Shown: positions 54,724 to 63,996 of the stretch, in pieces | How the letters are laid out: every line of letters starts with the position of its first letter | How positions within the stretch are numbered: the first letter of the stretch is position 1 | Origin: Bradyrhizobium sp. 132 | GTDB taxonomy: Bacteria > Pseudomonadota > Alphaproteobacteria > Rhizobiales > Xanthobacteraceae | DNA length: 64,000 nucleotides | Reading direction: 5' to 3' | NCBI RefSeq assembly: GCF_023074185.1 | Contig: NZ_JADPKY010000170.1 | Coordinates: 248,001-312,000 of the forward strand | The notes under the pieces: model-generated | Database searches by the model: none | Seen by the model: only the letters and a program-made list of their open reading frames with translations | Told to the model about the DNA's origin: nothing | Made by a program: the position numbers and the translations under genes

Positions 54724-56107
54724 TGGCTTGCGATAAAGCGAGCTCGCGCGCGTTGCGCGGCGTCACGAGCTCGCCGAGAAAGCTGTAGCGTTCGAGACTG
54801 TCGATCCGGACCGGCAGGATTTGTCCGATGATGTCGGGCGAGGCCATCACGTGCGCGGGCTGGAGGAACGCGGTGCGGCCGACGATCTGGCCATCCTTGC
54901 GGGCCGGGCGTTCGAACAGCACGTCGACCGTTGAGCCAATCGCAGCCTTGTTGAAGGCCGATTGCTGGCTGTCGATCAGTTCCTGGAGCCGCTCCAATCG
55001 CTGGTCCATCTCGGCTGGGGACACCGTCTCCTGCATGTCCGCGGCCGGCGTTCCCGGCCGGGCGGAGTATTTGAACGAATACGCCGCAGCGTAGCCGATT
55101 TGCGCGACAAGCGCGAGTGTCGCGAGAAAATCTTGCTCGCTCTCGCCGGGGAAGCCGACGATAAAATCCGATGAAAAAGCAATGTCTTGGCGCGCGGACC
55201 GGAAACGGTCGACAACACGCCGATAATCATCGGCGGTATGTTTCCGGTTCATGGCCGCCAAAATCCGGTCCGAGCCCGACTGGACCGGCAGGTGCACGAA
55301 CGGCATCAGCTCGCCGAGATCGCGATGGGCTGCAATCAAACTGTCATCGACATCGCGGGGATGGCTGGTCGAATAGCGCAGCCGCGCGACGCCCGGCAGC
55401 GCCGCGAGGTGCTCCAGCAGTCTGCCGAGCGGCCAGCTTTTTCCGTCCGGCCCCTCGCCATGATAGGCGTTGACGTTCTGGCCGATCAGCGTGAGCTCGC
55501 GCACGCCGTTGTCGGCGAGCCGCTTCACGTCGTCGACGATCTTTGCCACCGGCCGCGAGACTTCCGAACCTCGCGTGTACGGCACGACGCAGAAGGTGCA
55601 GAACTTGTCGCAGCCTTCCTGGACCGTGACGAAGGCGGAAATGCCGCGGGCGCGGATCGCGTCGGGCTTGGGCTGGGCGAGGAAGCCGAACTTGTTCGCG
55701 GCCGGAAATTCGGTCTCGATCGCACGGCCTTCATTGCCGGCGCGCTTCAACAGCTGCGGCAAATGATGATAGCTCTGCGGGCCGACCACGACGTCGACCG
55801 CGGGTGCACGGCGCACGATCTCCTCGCCCTCGGCCTGCGCCACGCAGCCCGCGACCGCGATCTGCATGGTGCGGCCTGCGCGCGCAGCCTCGTCCTTGGC
55901 GATGCGCAGCCGGCCGAGCTCCGAGTAGACCTTCTCCGAGGCCTTCTCGCGGATATGGCAGGTGTTGAGGATGACGAGGTCGGCGTCATCAGCGCTGGCC
56001 GTCTCCACGAATCCTTCCGGGGCCAGCGTGTCCACCATGCGCTGGGCATCGTAGACGTTCATCTGGCAGCCATATGATTTGATGTGCAGCTTGCGCGGCG
56101 GCGTCAT
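54713..56107 (-). CDS. miaB: tRNA-2-methylthio-N6-dimethylallyladenosine synthase MiaB
   Basis: A 464-residue radical-SAM methylthiotransferase acting on A37 of tRNA. The N-terminal cluster ligands are Cys14, Cys50 and Cys88 (SYGCQMN, LNTCHIR, VAGCVAQ). The radical-SAM triad Cys166-x3-Cys170-x2-Cys173 is CDKFCTFC. A C-terminal TRAM domain follows (residues about 395-455; VDVLFERPARKDGQ). It is the first of miaB-phoH-ybeY-corC-lnt. A 189-base gap precedes it, with a TATATT-like -10 about 35 bases ahead of the ATG. Confidence 0.96.
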   Translation of the reverse strand: MTPPRKLHIKSYGCQMNVYDAQRMVDTLAPEGFVETASADDADLVILNTCHIREKASEKVYSELGRLRIAKDEAARAGRTMQIAVAGCVAQAEGEEIVRRAPAVDVVVGPQSYHHLPQLLKRAGNEGRAIETEFPAANKFGFLAQPKPDAIRARGISAFVTVQEGCDKFCTFCVVPYTRGSEVSRPVAKIVDDVKRLADNGVRELTLIGQNVNAYHGEGPDGKSWPLGRLLEHLAALPGVARLRYSTSHPRDVDDSLIAAHRDLGELMPFVHLPVQSGSDRILAAMNRKHTADDYRRVVDRFRSARQDIAFSSDFIVGFPGESEQDFLATLALVAQIGYAAAYSFKYSARPGTPAADMQETVSPAEMDQRLERLQELIDSQQSAFNKAAIGSTVDVLFERPARKDGQIVGRTAFLQPAHVMASPDIIGQILPVRIDSLERYSFLGELVTPRNARELALSQASGA

Positions 56108-56296
56108 GGAACCCGGAGTTGAGGTGGAGGACAGCCCTCAAATATAGGCTGGAGCGGCGAAAATCCAGCGAATGGGCCCATCAAAGGCATTTCGGGACGC
56201 CGCAAGCCAAGCAAGCCCCGAATCTCCACCTAAAACCTCCGGATTCCCGGTTCACGCGCTGGACGCGTCCCTCGGACTGACGCCAGATGGCCGAAA

Positions 56297-56977
56297 TCAA
56301 CCCGCCAAGGCGTCCGCCTCGACCCGCCGGACCAACTCCGGCAGCTGATGCATGTCGGCAAAGAGCAGGTCGGCGCCGGCCCGATGCAATGTTTCGGCAT
56401 GGCCCTCGCGGCAATGGCTCCCGCCGTGAAAGCCGAACACCGTCATCCCGGCCGTCCGCGCGCCGGCAATTCCGGCCAGGCTGTCCTCGATCACGACGCA
56501 GCGCTCGGGCGGCACGCCCATCTCGTTCGCTGCGAACAGGAACAGGTCCGGTGCCGGCTTGCCGTTCTTCACCTGGGAAGCCGAAAAGATATTTGGCGCG
56601 AGGCGCTCGTACAGGCCCGTGCTTCCCAGGCTCACGCGCATGCGCTGATGCGAGCCGCTCGAGGCGACGCAGACGCGCTGATTGATGACGTCAAGCACAT
56701 CGCGAATGCCGCGGATCGCCTCAAGGTCGGCTTCGAATGCGCGGAACAGCTCGTCCTGCAGGTCGCCGTGATAGGCTTCGGGCAGCTTGCGGCCGAGCTC
56801 GGTCTCGATCTCGAGATTGGCTTGCCGCGTCGAGCGGCCGAGAAAGCGCTCGAATACCTGATCCGAGGTAATTGGATAACCGTGCCTGGACAGCACATCC
56901 GCATGCGCGCGACAGGAGATCACCTCGCTGTCCACGAGCACGCCGTCGCAATCGAAGATGACGAGATCGATCGGCAC
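56297..56977 (-). CDS. HAD-family phosphatase (IA)
   Basis: A 226-residue haloacid-dehalogenase-type hydrolase. Motif I is FDCDGVLVDSE with the nucleophile and acid Asp pair; motif II VASSGS; motif III Lys in KNGKPAPDLF; motif IV VVIEDSLAGI. A helical cap lies after motif I. It resembles beta-phosphoglucomutase/YieH-like members; substrate unknown. The GTG start at 56977 directly abuts the fur stop (TAA then GTG), so it is cotranscribed with fur. Confidence 0.88.
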   Translation of the reverse strand: MPIDLVIFDCDGVLVDSEVISCRAHADVLSRHGYPITSDQVFERFLGRSTRQANLEIETELGRKLPEAYHGDLQDELFRAFEADLEAIRGIRDVLDVINQRVCVASSGSHQRMRVSLGSTGLYERLAPNIFSASQVKNGKPAPDLFLFAANEMGVPPERCVVIEDSLAGIAGARTAGMTVFGFHGGSHCREGHAETLHRAGADLLFADMHQLPELVRRVEADALAG

Positions 56978-57433
56978 TTAACTTGTGGGTTTGTCGTCGT
57001 CGAGCGGGACGCAATAGAGTTCGAGCCGATGATCGACCAGCTTGTAACCGAGCTTGCGGGCGATCTCCGCCTGGAGCTTCTCGATCTCTTCGGAGGTAAA
57101 CTCGATCACCTTGCCGTCGCGCAGGTTGATGAGGTGGTCGTGATGGCTGTCGCGCATCTGCTCGTAGCGCGCGCGGCCTTCGCGGAAATCATGGCGCTCG
57201 ATGATGCCCGCATCCTCGAACAATTTGACGGTGCGATACACGGTCGAGATCGAGATCTTGTCGTCGACCGCGACACAGCGACGGTATAATTCCTCGACGT
57301 CGGGATGATCGACCGCCTCCGCGAGCACGCGGGCGATGACACGGCGCTGCTCGGTCATGCGCATGCCCGTTGCGGCACAGCGCGCCTCGATGCCGGATGC
57401 CTTTGATTCGGAAGAAGGTTTCAGTGCGGTCAT
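56978..57433 (-). CDS. fur: Ferric uptake regulator family protein (Fur/Mur)
   Basis: A 151-residue Fur-family repressor. The winged helix includes MRMTEQRRVIARVLAEA and SISTVYRTVKLFEDAGI. The metal-binding region is DSHHDHLI, and the Cys-x-x-Cys structural zinc pairs of E. coli Fur are absent, as in other alphaproteobacterial Fur/Mur proteins that sense manganese and/or iron. In B. japonicum Fur binds the irr promoter. It lies in tsaB-rimI-fur-HAD order. Confidence 0.92.
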   Translation of the reverse strand: MTALKPSSESKASGIEARCAATGMRMTEQRRVIARVLAEAVDHPDVEELYRRCVAVDDKISISTVYRTVKLFEDAGIIERHDFREGRARYEQMRDSHHDHLINLRDGKVIEFTSEEIEKLQAEIARKLGYKLVDHRLELYCVPLDDDKPTS

Positions 57434-57472
57434 AGATTTGTTTGCCTAGCGGGGCGCTTTCTGCCACCAATG

Positions 57473-57958
57473 TTACGACAAGTCACGTCGCATCAGAAGT
57501 GCGTTCAATTGTTCCCCGTTCGGCTGCTTATAGTAGCGTTCGCGGCGTCCGACCACCATGAATCCGGTTCGGTCGTAGAGCCGCCGCGCGGGCTGGTTAT
57601 TTTCCTCGACCTCGAGAAATATCGTGCGCACGCCACGTCCGGCCAGGTGGCCGAGATGGGTCATCAGCAGCGTGCGGGAGAGACCGCGGCCGCGATGGGC
57701 CTGGTCGACCGCGATCGAGAGGATTTCCGCTTCGTCCGCGCCGATCCGCGACACCGCAAAGCCGATCGTGCTGCGGCCGAGGCGCAACCGGTGCACCAGC
57801 GTGTTGCGCTCACTGAGCATGCTCTCGAACTCGCCTTCGCCCCAGCCGCGCGCGAAGGAGGCGCCGTGAAGCTGCGCGAGCCGTGCGACGTCGCGCGCGA
57901 CAGCCGGCTCGACAACCGCCGTGCCGCCGCGCCACCATTCCGACAACCATCTCATCAT
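57473..57958 (-). CDS. rimI: Ribosomal-protein-alanine N-acetyltransferase (RimI-like)
   Basis: A 161-residue GNAT enzyme. The acetyl-CoA motif is ILSIAVDQAHRGRGLSRTLL; the downstream part FLEVEENNQPARRLYDRTGF matches RimI. RimI acetylates the N-terminus of S18 in E. coli; here specificity is inferred from position next to tsaB. The ATG at 57958 overlaps the tsaB stop as ATGA. Confidence 0.9.
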   Translation of the reverse strand: MMRWLSEWWRGGTAVVEPAVARDVARLAQLHGASFARGWGEGEFESMLSERNTLVHRLRLGRSTIGFAVSRIGADEAEILSIAVDQAHRGRGLSRTLLMTHLGHLAGRGVRTIFLEVEENNQPARRLYDRTGFMVVGRRERYYKQPNGEQLNALLMRRDLS

Positions 57959-58650
57959 GAGCTTGCAGCTTGTGCTGCAAGCGGCAGGTGTGCGGCCGGC
58001 TTTGCATCGGGCGCGCGCAGATAGAACGGCCGCGCCGGATTTGTCTCGGGATCGGCCGCGGCGCCAAGCCACGCGACCCAGCCGATGTCAGGCGCGGGCT
58101 GCGCGTCGACCGCGACCGGCTGCGGGATATCTTTCGGCCAGCGCTCCGCGAGGATCTTTGCGGCATTGCCGACCAGATGCGGTGCGCCGAATTGCGAGGC
58201 GGCGATCACCTCGTCGACGGACGCGACGCCCGGCCGTACCAGCTGGCTGCCGTCGCCGGCCACGATCTGGAAGTAGACGTGATCGTGCCGGGCATCGATC
58301 GCGGAGATCACCGGCGCCGTTCCGCTCTGGCCGACCACGGTGGCGGCATAGGCCGACAAGGTAGTCAGGCCTACGGCGGGACGCTTCGCCGCAAGCGCCA
58401 GGCCGCGGGCCGCCGAGATGCCGACGCGCAGCCCGGTGAAACTTCCAGGGCCCATGGTGACCGCGATGCGATCGAGCGAGGTGAAGGCGAGATTGGCTGA
58501 TAGCATCACGCGCGCGATCATCGGCATCAGCGCTTCGGCGTGGCCGCGCTTCATCAGAAGCTGCTCCTGCGCAAGGAGCTGGCCGGCGTCGGTGTCGAGC
58601 ACGGCGGCCGCGCACGCTTCCAGCGCGGTATCGATGGCAAGGATCAGCAT
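57955..58650 (-). CDS. tsaB: tRNA threonylcarbamoyladenosine biosynthesis protein TsaB
   Basis: A 231-residue ASKHA-fold protein, inactive paralogue of TsaD that scaffolds the TsaB-TsaD-TsaE complex for t6A37. It begins MLILAIDTALEACAAAVL, with VTMGPGSFTGLRVGISAARG as the family signature. Its ATPase partner TsaE is encoded in the same window as a fusion with AmgK. tsaD is not in the window. Confidence 0.95.
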   Translation of the reverse strand: MLILAIDTALEACAAAVLDTDAGQLLAQEQLLMKRGHAEALMPMIARVMLSANLAFTSLDRIAVTMGPGSFTGLRVGISAARGLALAAKRPAVGLTTLSAYAATVVGQSGTAPVISAIDARHDHVYFQIVAGDGSQLVRPGVASVDEVIAASQFGAPHLVGNAAKILAERWPKDIPQPVAVDAQPAPDIGWVAWLGAAADPETNPARPFYLRAPDAKPAAHLPLAAQAASS

Positions 58651-58696
58651 AAGGCGATCATAGCATTGGCAATCGCATGATGCCCGATGTTCTTGC

Positions 58697-58728
58697 CGTC
58701 ATGGCCGGGCTTGTCCCGGCCATCCACG
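58697..58728. repeat. Partial copy of the GTCATGGCCGGGC repeat
   Basis: Thirty-two bases identical to the left half of the repeat at 31000-31087, including the inner palindrome GGCCGGG-CTTGT-CCCGGCC. The right arm is missing or decayed. It lies upstream of tsaB and downstream of nfuA on the minus strand. Confidence 0.6.
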
Positions 58729-58818
58729 CCTTTGCGCTCCAAGAACGTGAATGCCGCGTGCCCGGTCAGACCTCGCAGGGTGGGCAAAGGCGCACTTGCG
58801 CCGTGCCCGCCATCGCGC

Positions 58819-59388
58819 CTACATCGGCCGGACTTCGACCACGTCGGGCACGAAATGCTTGAGCAGGTTCTGGATGCCGTGCTGGAGCGTCGCAGTCGAT
58901 GACGGGCAGCCGGCGCAGGAGCCCTTCATGTTGAGATAGACGATACCGTCCTTGAAGCCGCGGAAAGTGATGTCGCCGCCGTCATTGGCGACCGCCGGCC
59001 GCACGCGGGTCTCGATCAGATCCTTGATCACGTCGACCGTCTCGGCATCGGCCTCGTCGAAGAATTCGTCCTCGCCATCGATATCGACATTGCTCGCGGC
59101 CGCACCGTCGGCGAGCAGCGGCGCGCCGGACATGTAGTGCTCCATGATGGCGCCGAGGATCGCGGGCTTGAGCTGCTGCCATTCACCGTTCGCCTTGGTC
59201 ACGGTGATGAAGTCCGATCCATAGAACACACCGATAACGCCGGGCACGTCGAACAGCTTTTCGGCGAGCGGCGAGCGTGCGGCCGATTCGCGGTTCGCAA
59301 ATTCCATCGGACCGCCATCGACCACGACGCGGCCGGGAATGAACTTCAGCGTGGCGGGATTGGGGGTGGCTTCGGTTTGAATGAACAT
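58819..59388 (-). CDS. Fe-S cluster carrier NfuA-type protein
   Basis: A 189-residue protein: N-terminal Nfu_N domain (MFIQTEATPNPATLKFIPGR) and C-terminal NifU-like domain with the cluster-binding pair Cys158-x2-Cys161 (GSCAGCPSS). It carries or repairs [4Fe-4S] clusters. I chose the ATG at 59388 (GGAGA 6 bases ahead). It is 168 bases from tsaB. Confidence 0.92.
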   Translation of the reverse strand: MFIQTEATPNPATLKFIPGRVVVDGGPMEFANRESAARSPLAEKLFDVPGVIGVFYGSDFITVTKANGEWQQLKPAILGAIMEHYMSGAPLLADGAAASNVDIDGEDEFFDEADAETVDVIKDLIETRVRPAVANDGGDITFRGFKDGIVYLNMKGSCAGCPSSTATLQHGIQNLLKHFVPDVVEVRPM

Positions 59389-59560
59389 GGTTTTCTCCAG
59401 ACGTCGCCGGTTCAAGGCCGGCGCGTGCTCTATCCACTAGCAGATGGCGACGGCGAACGCACGGTCAAGGGGTGAGCTGGCCGTTTGCCTGTTATATCAG
59501 CGGGTTAGGGCGCCCGCTTCTCCCTCCCAAGGCAAGCGATGCGAGGTGAAGAGCGGCAGC

Positions 59561-60055
59561 CTACGACAGCGAATCCACGCTTTGGTCGCTCAGCGCGCCC
59601 GAAATGACCGTCACCGGCACCGGGAACGTGCCCAGCGCGTGCGCGAGCAGCGCGACCAGCGGCCCCGGTCCCTCCGCGCCCGGGTTCGCGGCGAGCACCA
59701 GCATGGCGATGTCGGGGTCCTCGTCGATCACCGCCAGCAGCTGTTCCATCGCGCCGCCTTCGCGGATCACCCGTTCCGGCGTGATCGCGGCGATGCCGTT
59801 GGCACGGCCGGCGGCACGGTCGAGCGCGGCTTCCGCTGCCTCATGCGCTTCGGCGCGCATGATGTCGGCGACCCCCAGCCATTCCTGGCTCTGCTGGTCG
59901 GGCTCGATGATGCGGAGCATCACCACGCCGCCGCCGGCGCGGATCGCCCAGCGGCTGGCATAATAAACCGCACGATCCCACTCGGCGGTGTCGTCGACGA
60001 TGACGAGGCATTTGGGCTTGTGACCCGGCTGGAAGCAAAGTCGCTTGCTGGTCAT
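59561..60055 (-). CDS. Universal stress protein family
   Basis: A 164-residue UspA-fold protein. CLVIVDDTAEWDRAVYYASRWA is the first strand and helix; MLVLAANPGAEGPG holds the GxxG-like nucleotide loop, which lacks the full G-2x-G-9x-GS ATP pattern. It probably does not bind ATP strongly. The start ATG is at 60055. It is 108 bases downstream of trpS's stop in reverse order; no clear partner. Confidence 0.8.
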   Translation of the reverse strand: MTSKRLCFQPGHKPKCLVIVDDTAEWDRAVYYASRWAIRAGGGVVMLRIIEPDQQSQEWLGVADIMRAEAHEAAEAALDRAAGRANGIAAITPERVIREGGAMEQLLAVIDEDPDIAMLVLAANPGAEGPGPLVALLAHALGTFPVPVTVISGALSDQSVDSLS

Positions 60056-60163
60056 GCATGTCCCGGAATGTGCACAACGACATGCTGCCACACTCCGTCC
60101 CGCTTGGGGAGAGGAGAAGCCGCCGGCGCCGTGGCGTCGGCCGCGTTTCCTGAATGCGGAGAA

Positions 60164-61216
60164 TCAACGCCGGCGGATGAAGCCGACGATGTCCTTCGAG
60201 AGCTTCATGGTCTCATCGGCGATCGCGCGCGCCCGGTCGGCGCCCTCGTTCAGGATCGCATCGATATGGGCGGGGTCGGCGACGAGGCGCTTCATCTCGC
60301 CGGCGATCGGCGCGAGTTTCGTGACGCACAAATCCACCAGCGCGTTCTTGAAGCTGGAGAACTGGCCGCCGCCGAAATCCCTGAGCACCTCGGCCTTGGA
60401 ACGGCCGGAGAGGGCAGCGAAGATACCGACGAGATTGTCGGCCTCGGGGCGCGCTTCCAGTCCCTTCTCCGCGGTCGGCAGCGGCTCCGGGTCAGTCTTG
60501 GCCTTGCGCACCTTCTGCGCGATGGTGTCGGCGTCGTCGGTCAAATTGATGCGCGAATTATCGGACGCGTCCGACTTCGACATCTTCTTGGTGCCGTCAC
60601 GCAAGCTCATCACGCGCGTGGCCGGGCCCGTGATCAAGGGTTCCGGCAGCGGGAAGAACAGGCCGTCATTGGCGCCCTGGCTGCGGATCGAGTCGGCGAA
60701 GTCGTTGTTGAATTTTTGCGCGATGTCCCGCGACAGCTCAAGATGCTGCTTCTGGTCCTCGCCGACCGGAACATGGGTGGCGCGGTAGAGCAGAATGTCG
60801 GCCGCCATCAGCACGGGATAGTCGAACAGCCCGACGGACGCATTCTCGCGATCCTTGCCGGCTTTTTCCTTGAACTGGGTCATGCGGCCCAGCCAGCCCA
60901 TGCGCGCGACGCAGTTGAAGATCCAGGCGAGCTCGGCATGGCCCGAGACCTGGCTCTGGTTGAACACGATGTGCTTGCTCGGATCGATACCGCTGGCGAT
61001 GAACGCCGCGGTCACCTCGCGGGTGTTGCGCGCGAGCTCGACCGGTCCACCCCACACGTCCACGCCCTGCGTGATCGCGTGCATGTCGACGACGCAATAG
61101 ATGCAGTTGTGGGTTTCCTGCATCTTCACGAAGTTGACGATCGCGCCGAGATAATTGCCGAGGTGCAGATTGCCCGTCGGCTGGACGCCCGAAAAAACCC
61201 GTTCAACGAATGGCAT
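60164..61216 (-). CDS. trpS: Tryptophanyl-tRNA synthetase
   Basis: A 350-residue class-I synthetase. HIGH-type motif GNLHLGNYLG at residues about 15-24 and KMSKS motif KKMSKSDASDN. It starts MPFVERVFSGVQPTG at the ATG at 61216. It is downstream of murJ by 86 bases; the pair may be cotranscribed. Confidence 0.97.
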   Translation of the reverse strand: MPFVERVFSGVQPTGNLHLGNYLGAIVNFVKMQETHNCIYCVVDMHAITQGVDVWGGPVELARNTREVTAAFIASGIDPSKHIVFNQSQVSGHAELAWIFNCVARMGWLGRMTQFKEKAGKDRENASVGLFDYPVLMAADILLYRATHVPVGEDQKQHLELSRDIAQKFNNDFADSIRSQGANDGLFFPLPEPLITGPATRVMSLRDGTKKMSKSDASDNSRINLTDDADTIAQKVRKAKTDPEPLPTAEKGLEARPEADNLVGIFAALSGRSKAEVLRDFGGGQFSSFKNALVDLCVTKLAPIAGEMKRLVADPAHIDAILNEGADRARAIADETMKLSKDIVGFIRRR

Positions 61217-61302
61217 GGTTAGTCTTCCTGGCAAGCCTTCCTGAAGGTCATTGGCGGTCGTTTCCAACAGCGGCGGAGCGTCGTCAAGTGCAATTCGCGA
61301 GC

Positions 61303-62868
61303 TTACGCGCCAGGAGCCCGCGCGTCAGGAGCCTTGGGGGCAGGCTTCCTCAGGGCGTTAACCGCCTCGCGCCAGGAAGCGACGCCGAGGACTTGCAGGA
61401 GCAGGCCATAGACGGTGATCCCCGCCGCGATCTGCAGGCCCAGCACAATGAAGCGGATCAGGCCATGGGCCTCGGCAGGCACAAGACCCACAGTCAGCCA
61501 GAGCAGGGCGCCCATGGCGGCTGCGGCGAGCACGATCCGGGGCAGCCGCTTGCGAGCGGCGGCATCGACCGAGAAGCCGAATTCGCCCGTGCCTTTCCGG
61601 AGCAGGGAGATCGCGCTGCTCCAGGCGCCGGCCGCAATGCTCGCGGCGATTCCTGTCGCACCGAAGAAGTGCCCGAGCACGACGGCAAGCGCGATCGCGA
61701 CCACAAAGCCTTTGGCCGTTGCAAGCAGCGGCGTCGTCGTGTCGCTGCGGGCATAGAACGCCGGCGACAGCGCCTTGATCAGCACGTGCGCCGGCAGGCC
61801 CAGCGCCAGCCACATCAGTGCGCGCGCCGTGGCCGCGCTGTCCTCCTCACCGAAGGCGCCATGTTCGAACAGCATCCGCACGATCGGCTCGGCCAGCACG
61901 ATCAGGCCCAGCGTGGCCGGCAGCGCCAGCCCGGCCGCGAGTTCGAGCGCGCGCGATTCCGCGTGCGCGACCGCATCACGGTCGCCGCTGCTCACTGCGC
62001 GCGTCAGCTCCGGCACCAGCACCGTGCCCATGGCGACGCCGACAATACCGAGCGGCAGCTCGATCAGGCGGTTGGCGAAATAGAGCCAGGACACCGCGGC
62101 CGGCGTGGCCGAGGCGATGACCGCGCCGGCAACCATCAGCCATTGCGGCCCCGAGCCTGCGATCATGCCGGGAATGGCCTTGGCGAAGAAGCCACGCATT
62201 TCCTGATCGAAGCTCGCACGCAGCGGTGTCGCCAGGCGTGCACTTCGCTGCGACAGCAGCATCAGGAGTTGTAGCAGGCCGGCGATGCCGACGATGGCCG
62301 CCAGCATCCGTGCGGCGAAGGTTGCATCGGCGTGCCACAGCAGGAGTGCTGCGATCGCGGCGATCAGGGCAATGTTGAACAGCAGCGGCGAGAACGCGGT
62401 GAGGGCAAACCGCCCCTGCGCGTTGAGCAGACCCATCAGCACCGTGACGGGTCCCGCGAAGGCGAGATAAGGCAGCATCAGCCGCGCGCTCTGGACGGTG
62501 AGATCGAGCGTCGCGCTGCCGACGAAGCCCGGCGCGATGATCATGATGATCAGCGGCATGAGAACCGCGATCGCGATCGATATCGCGATCAGTCCCGCGC
62601 TGACCGTTCCGAGTACGCGTCCCGCAAACGCCGCCGCAGCGGCCTCGCCATCGCGGTCACGAACGCGCAGCCATGCCGGGATCAGCGCCGCATTCAGGGC
62701 CCCCTCGCTGAGCAGGCGCCGCACCACGTTGACGAGCTGGAACGCCGCCAGAAACGCGTCCGCCACCGCGCCGGTGCCGAGCAGCGCCGCGATCAGGGAA
62801 TCGCGGGCGAAGCCGAGCAGTCGTGAGGCCAGTGTTCCCGTCGAGACAGTCAGGAAGGAGCGGATCAT
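61303..62868 (-). CDS. murJ: Lipid II flippase MurJ
   Basis: A 521-residue MOP-superfamily membrane protein with about 14 predicted helices. The N-terminus MIRSFLTVSTGTLASRLLGF with the Arg and following RDSLIAALLG is typical. It flips lipid II across the inner membrane for cell-wall synthesis. The ATG at 62868 fits the family; an extension to 62979 is rejected. The C-terminus is cut short after the last helix by a Pro/Ala tail. Confidence 0.95.
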   Translation of the reverse strand: MIRSFLTVSTGTLASRLLGFARDSLIAALLGTGAVADAFLAAFQLVNVVRRLLSEGALNAALIPAWLRVRDRDGEAAAAAFAGRVLGTVSAGLIAISIAIAVLMPLIIMIIAPGFVGSATLDLTVQSARLMLPYLAFAGPVTVLMGLLNAQGRFALTAFSPLLFNIALIAAIAALLLWHADATFAARMLAAIVGIAGLLQLLMLLSQRSARLATPLRASFDQEMRGFFAKAIPGMIAGSGPQWLMVAGAVIASATPAAVSWLYFANRLIELPLGIVGVAMGTVLVPELTRAVSSGDRDAVAHAESRALELAAGLALPATLGLIVLAEPIVRMLFEHGAFGEEDSAATARALMWLALGLPAHVLIKALSPAFYARSDTTTPLLATAKGFVVAIALAVVLGHFFGATGIAASIAAGAWSSAISLLRKGTGEFGFSVDAAARKRLPRIVLAAAAMGALLWLTVGLVPAEAHGLIRFIVLGLQIAAGITVYGLLLQVLGVASWREAVNALRKPAPKAPDARAPGA

Positions 62869-62994
62869 CGGAGCTGTTATAATACCGTTGCTTGCTCGCG
62901 CGGGCCCGGTCGTGATAGGCCGCGAGCCAGATTTCAGACCGACAGGAAGCGGATTTCCGCAGGTATCGCAATCCGCCAAACAGGATCAAGGTGA

Positions 62995-63996
62995 ATGGCT
63001 GACGTGAAATATGACGTTCTCGGCATCGGCAACGCGCTGTTCGACGTGCTGGTCAAGACCGATGAAGCCTTTTTAGGCAAGCACGGCATGACCAAGGGCA
63101 GCATGTCCCTGATCGACGAGGCGCGGGCCGCCGCCATCTACAACGACATGGGCCCGGCGACGGAAGTTTCGGGCGGCTCGGCCGCCAACACCATCGTCGG
63201 CATCGGCAGTCTGGGGGCGCGCGCGGCCTATGTCGGCAAGGTCAAGGACGACCAGATCGGCAAGCTCTACGTCCACGACATCCGCGCTGCCGGCGTCGCC
63301 TTCAACACGCCCGCCGCGAAGGACGGTCCCGCCACCGGCTGCTCCTACATCCTGGTCACGGGCGACGGCGAGCGCACCATGAACACCTATCTCGGCGCGG
63401 CGCAGGATTTGTCGCCGGCCGACATCGACCCGGCCGAGATCGCTAGCGCCGGCATTGTCTATCTCGAGGGTTATCTCTGGGATCCGCCGGGGGCCAAGGA
63501 GGCCTTCGTCAAGGCGGCCAAGATTGCGCACGAGGCCGGCCGCAAGGTCGCGCTCACGCTGTCGGATTCCTTCTGCGTCAGTCGCTATCGCGACGAGTTC
63601 CTGGGGCTGATGCGCAACGGCACCGCCGACATCGTCTTTGCCAACGAGTCTGAGCTGCACTCGCTCTACGAAACGTCCGACTTCGACACCGCGCTCAAGC
63701 AATTGCGCAACGACGTCAAGCTTGGCGTGGTCACGCGCAGCGACAAAGGCTGCGTGGTGGTGACGCCAACCGAGGCCGTCGCAGCGCCGGCGTCTCCGAT
63801 CGCGCAGCTCGTGGACACCACCGGCGCCGGCGACCTGTTCGCCGCCGGCTTCCTGTATGGCCTCTCGCGCGATCTCTCGCATAAGCAGTGCGGCGCGCTC
63901 GGCGCGCTCGCGGCCGCCGAAGTGATCCAGCACATCGGCGCGCGGCCGCAGGTGTCGCTGAAGGAGCTCGCCGGGCAGCGCGGGCTGACGGCGTAG
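62995..63996 (+). CDS. PfkB-family carbohydrate/nucleoside kinase (adenosine kinase-like)
   Basis: A 333-residue ribokinase-fold kinase. GGSAANTIVGIGSLG is the N-terminal signature, and DTTGAGDLFAAGFL contains the catalytic Asp and anion hole. It belongs to the adenosine kinase-like branch by the start YDVLGIGNALFDVLV. It is complete, with its stop at 63994-63996. AAGGTG lies 2-7 bases before the ATG. It is divergent from murJ across 126 bases. The substrate is unproven. Confidence 0.9.
   Translation: MADVKYDVLGIGNALFDVLVKTDEAFLGKHGMTKGSMSLIDEARAAAIYNDMGPATEVSGGSAANTIVGIGSLGARAAYVGKVKDDQIGKLYVHDIRAAGVAFNTPAAKDGPATGCSYILVTGDGERTMNTYLGAAQDLSPADIDPAEIASAGIVYLEGYLWDPPGAKEAFVKAAKIAHEAGRKVALTLSDSFCVSRYRDEFLGLMRNGTADIVFANESELHSLYETSDFDTALKQLRNDVKLGVVTRSDKGCVVVTPTEAVAAPASPIAQLVDTTGAGDLFAAGFLYGLSRDLSHKQCGALGALAAAEVIQHIGARPQVSLKELAGQRGLTA

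Noticed and set aside
59405..59423. tRNA T-arm-like hairpin with loop TTCAAGG upstream of nfuA
   Set aside because: Only the 6-bp stem-loop is present; no cloverleaf can be built, and no integrase is near, so it is not supported as a tRNA or attachment site.
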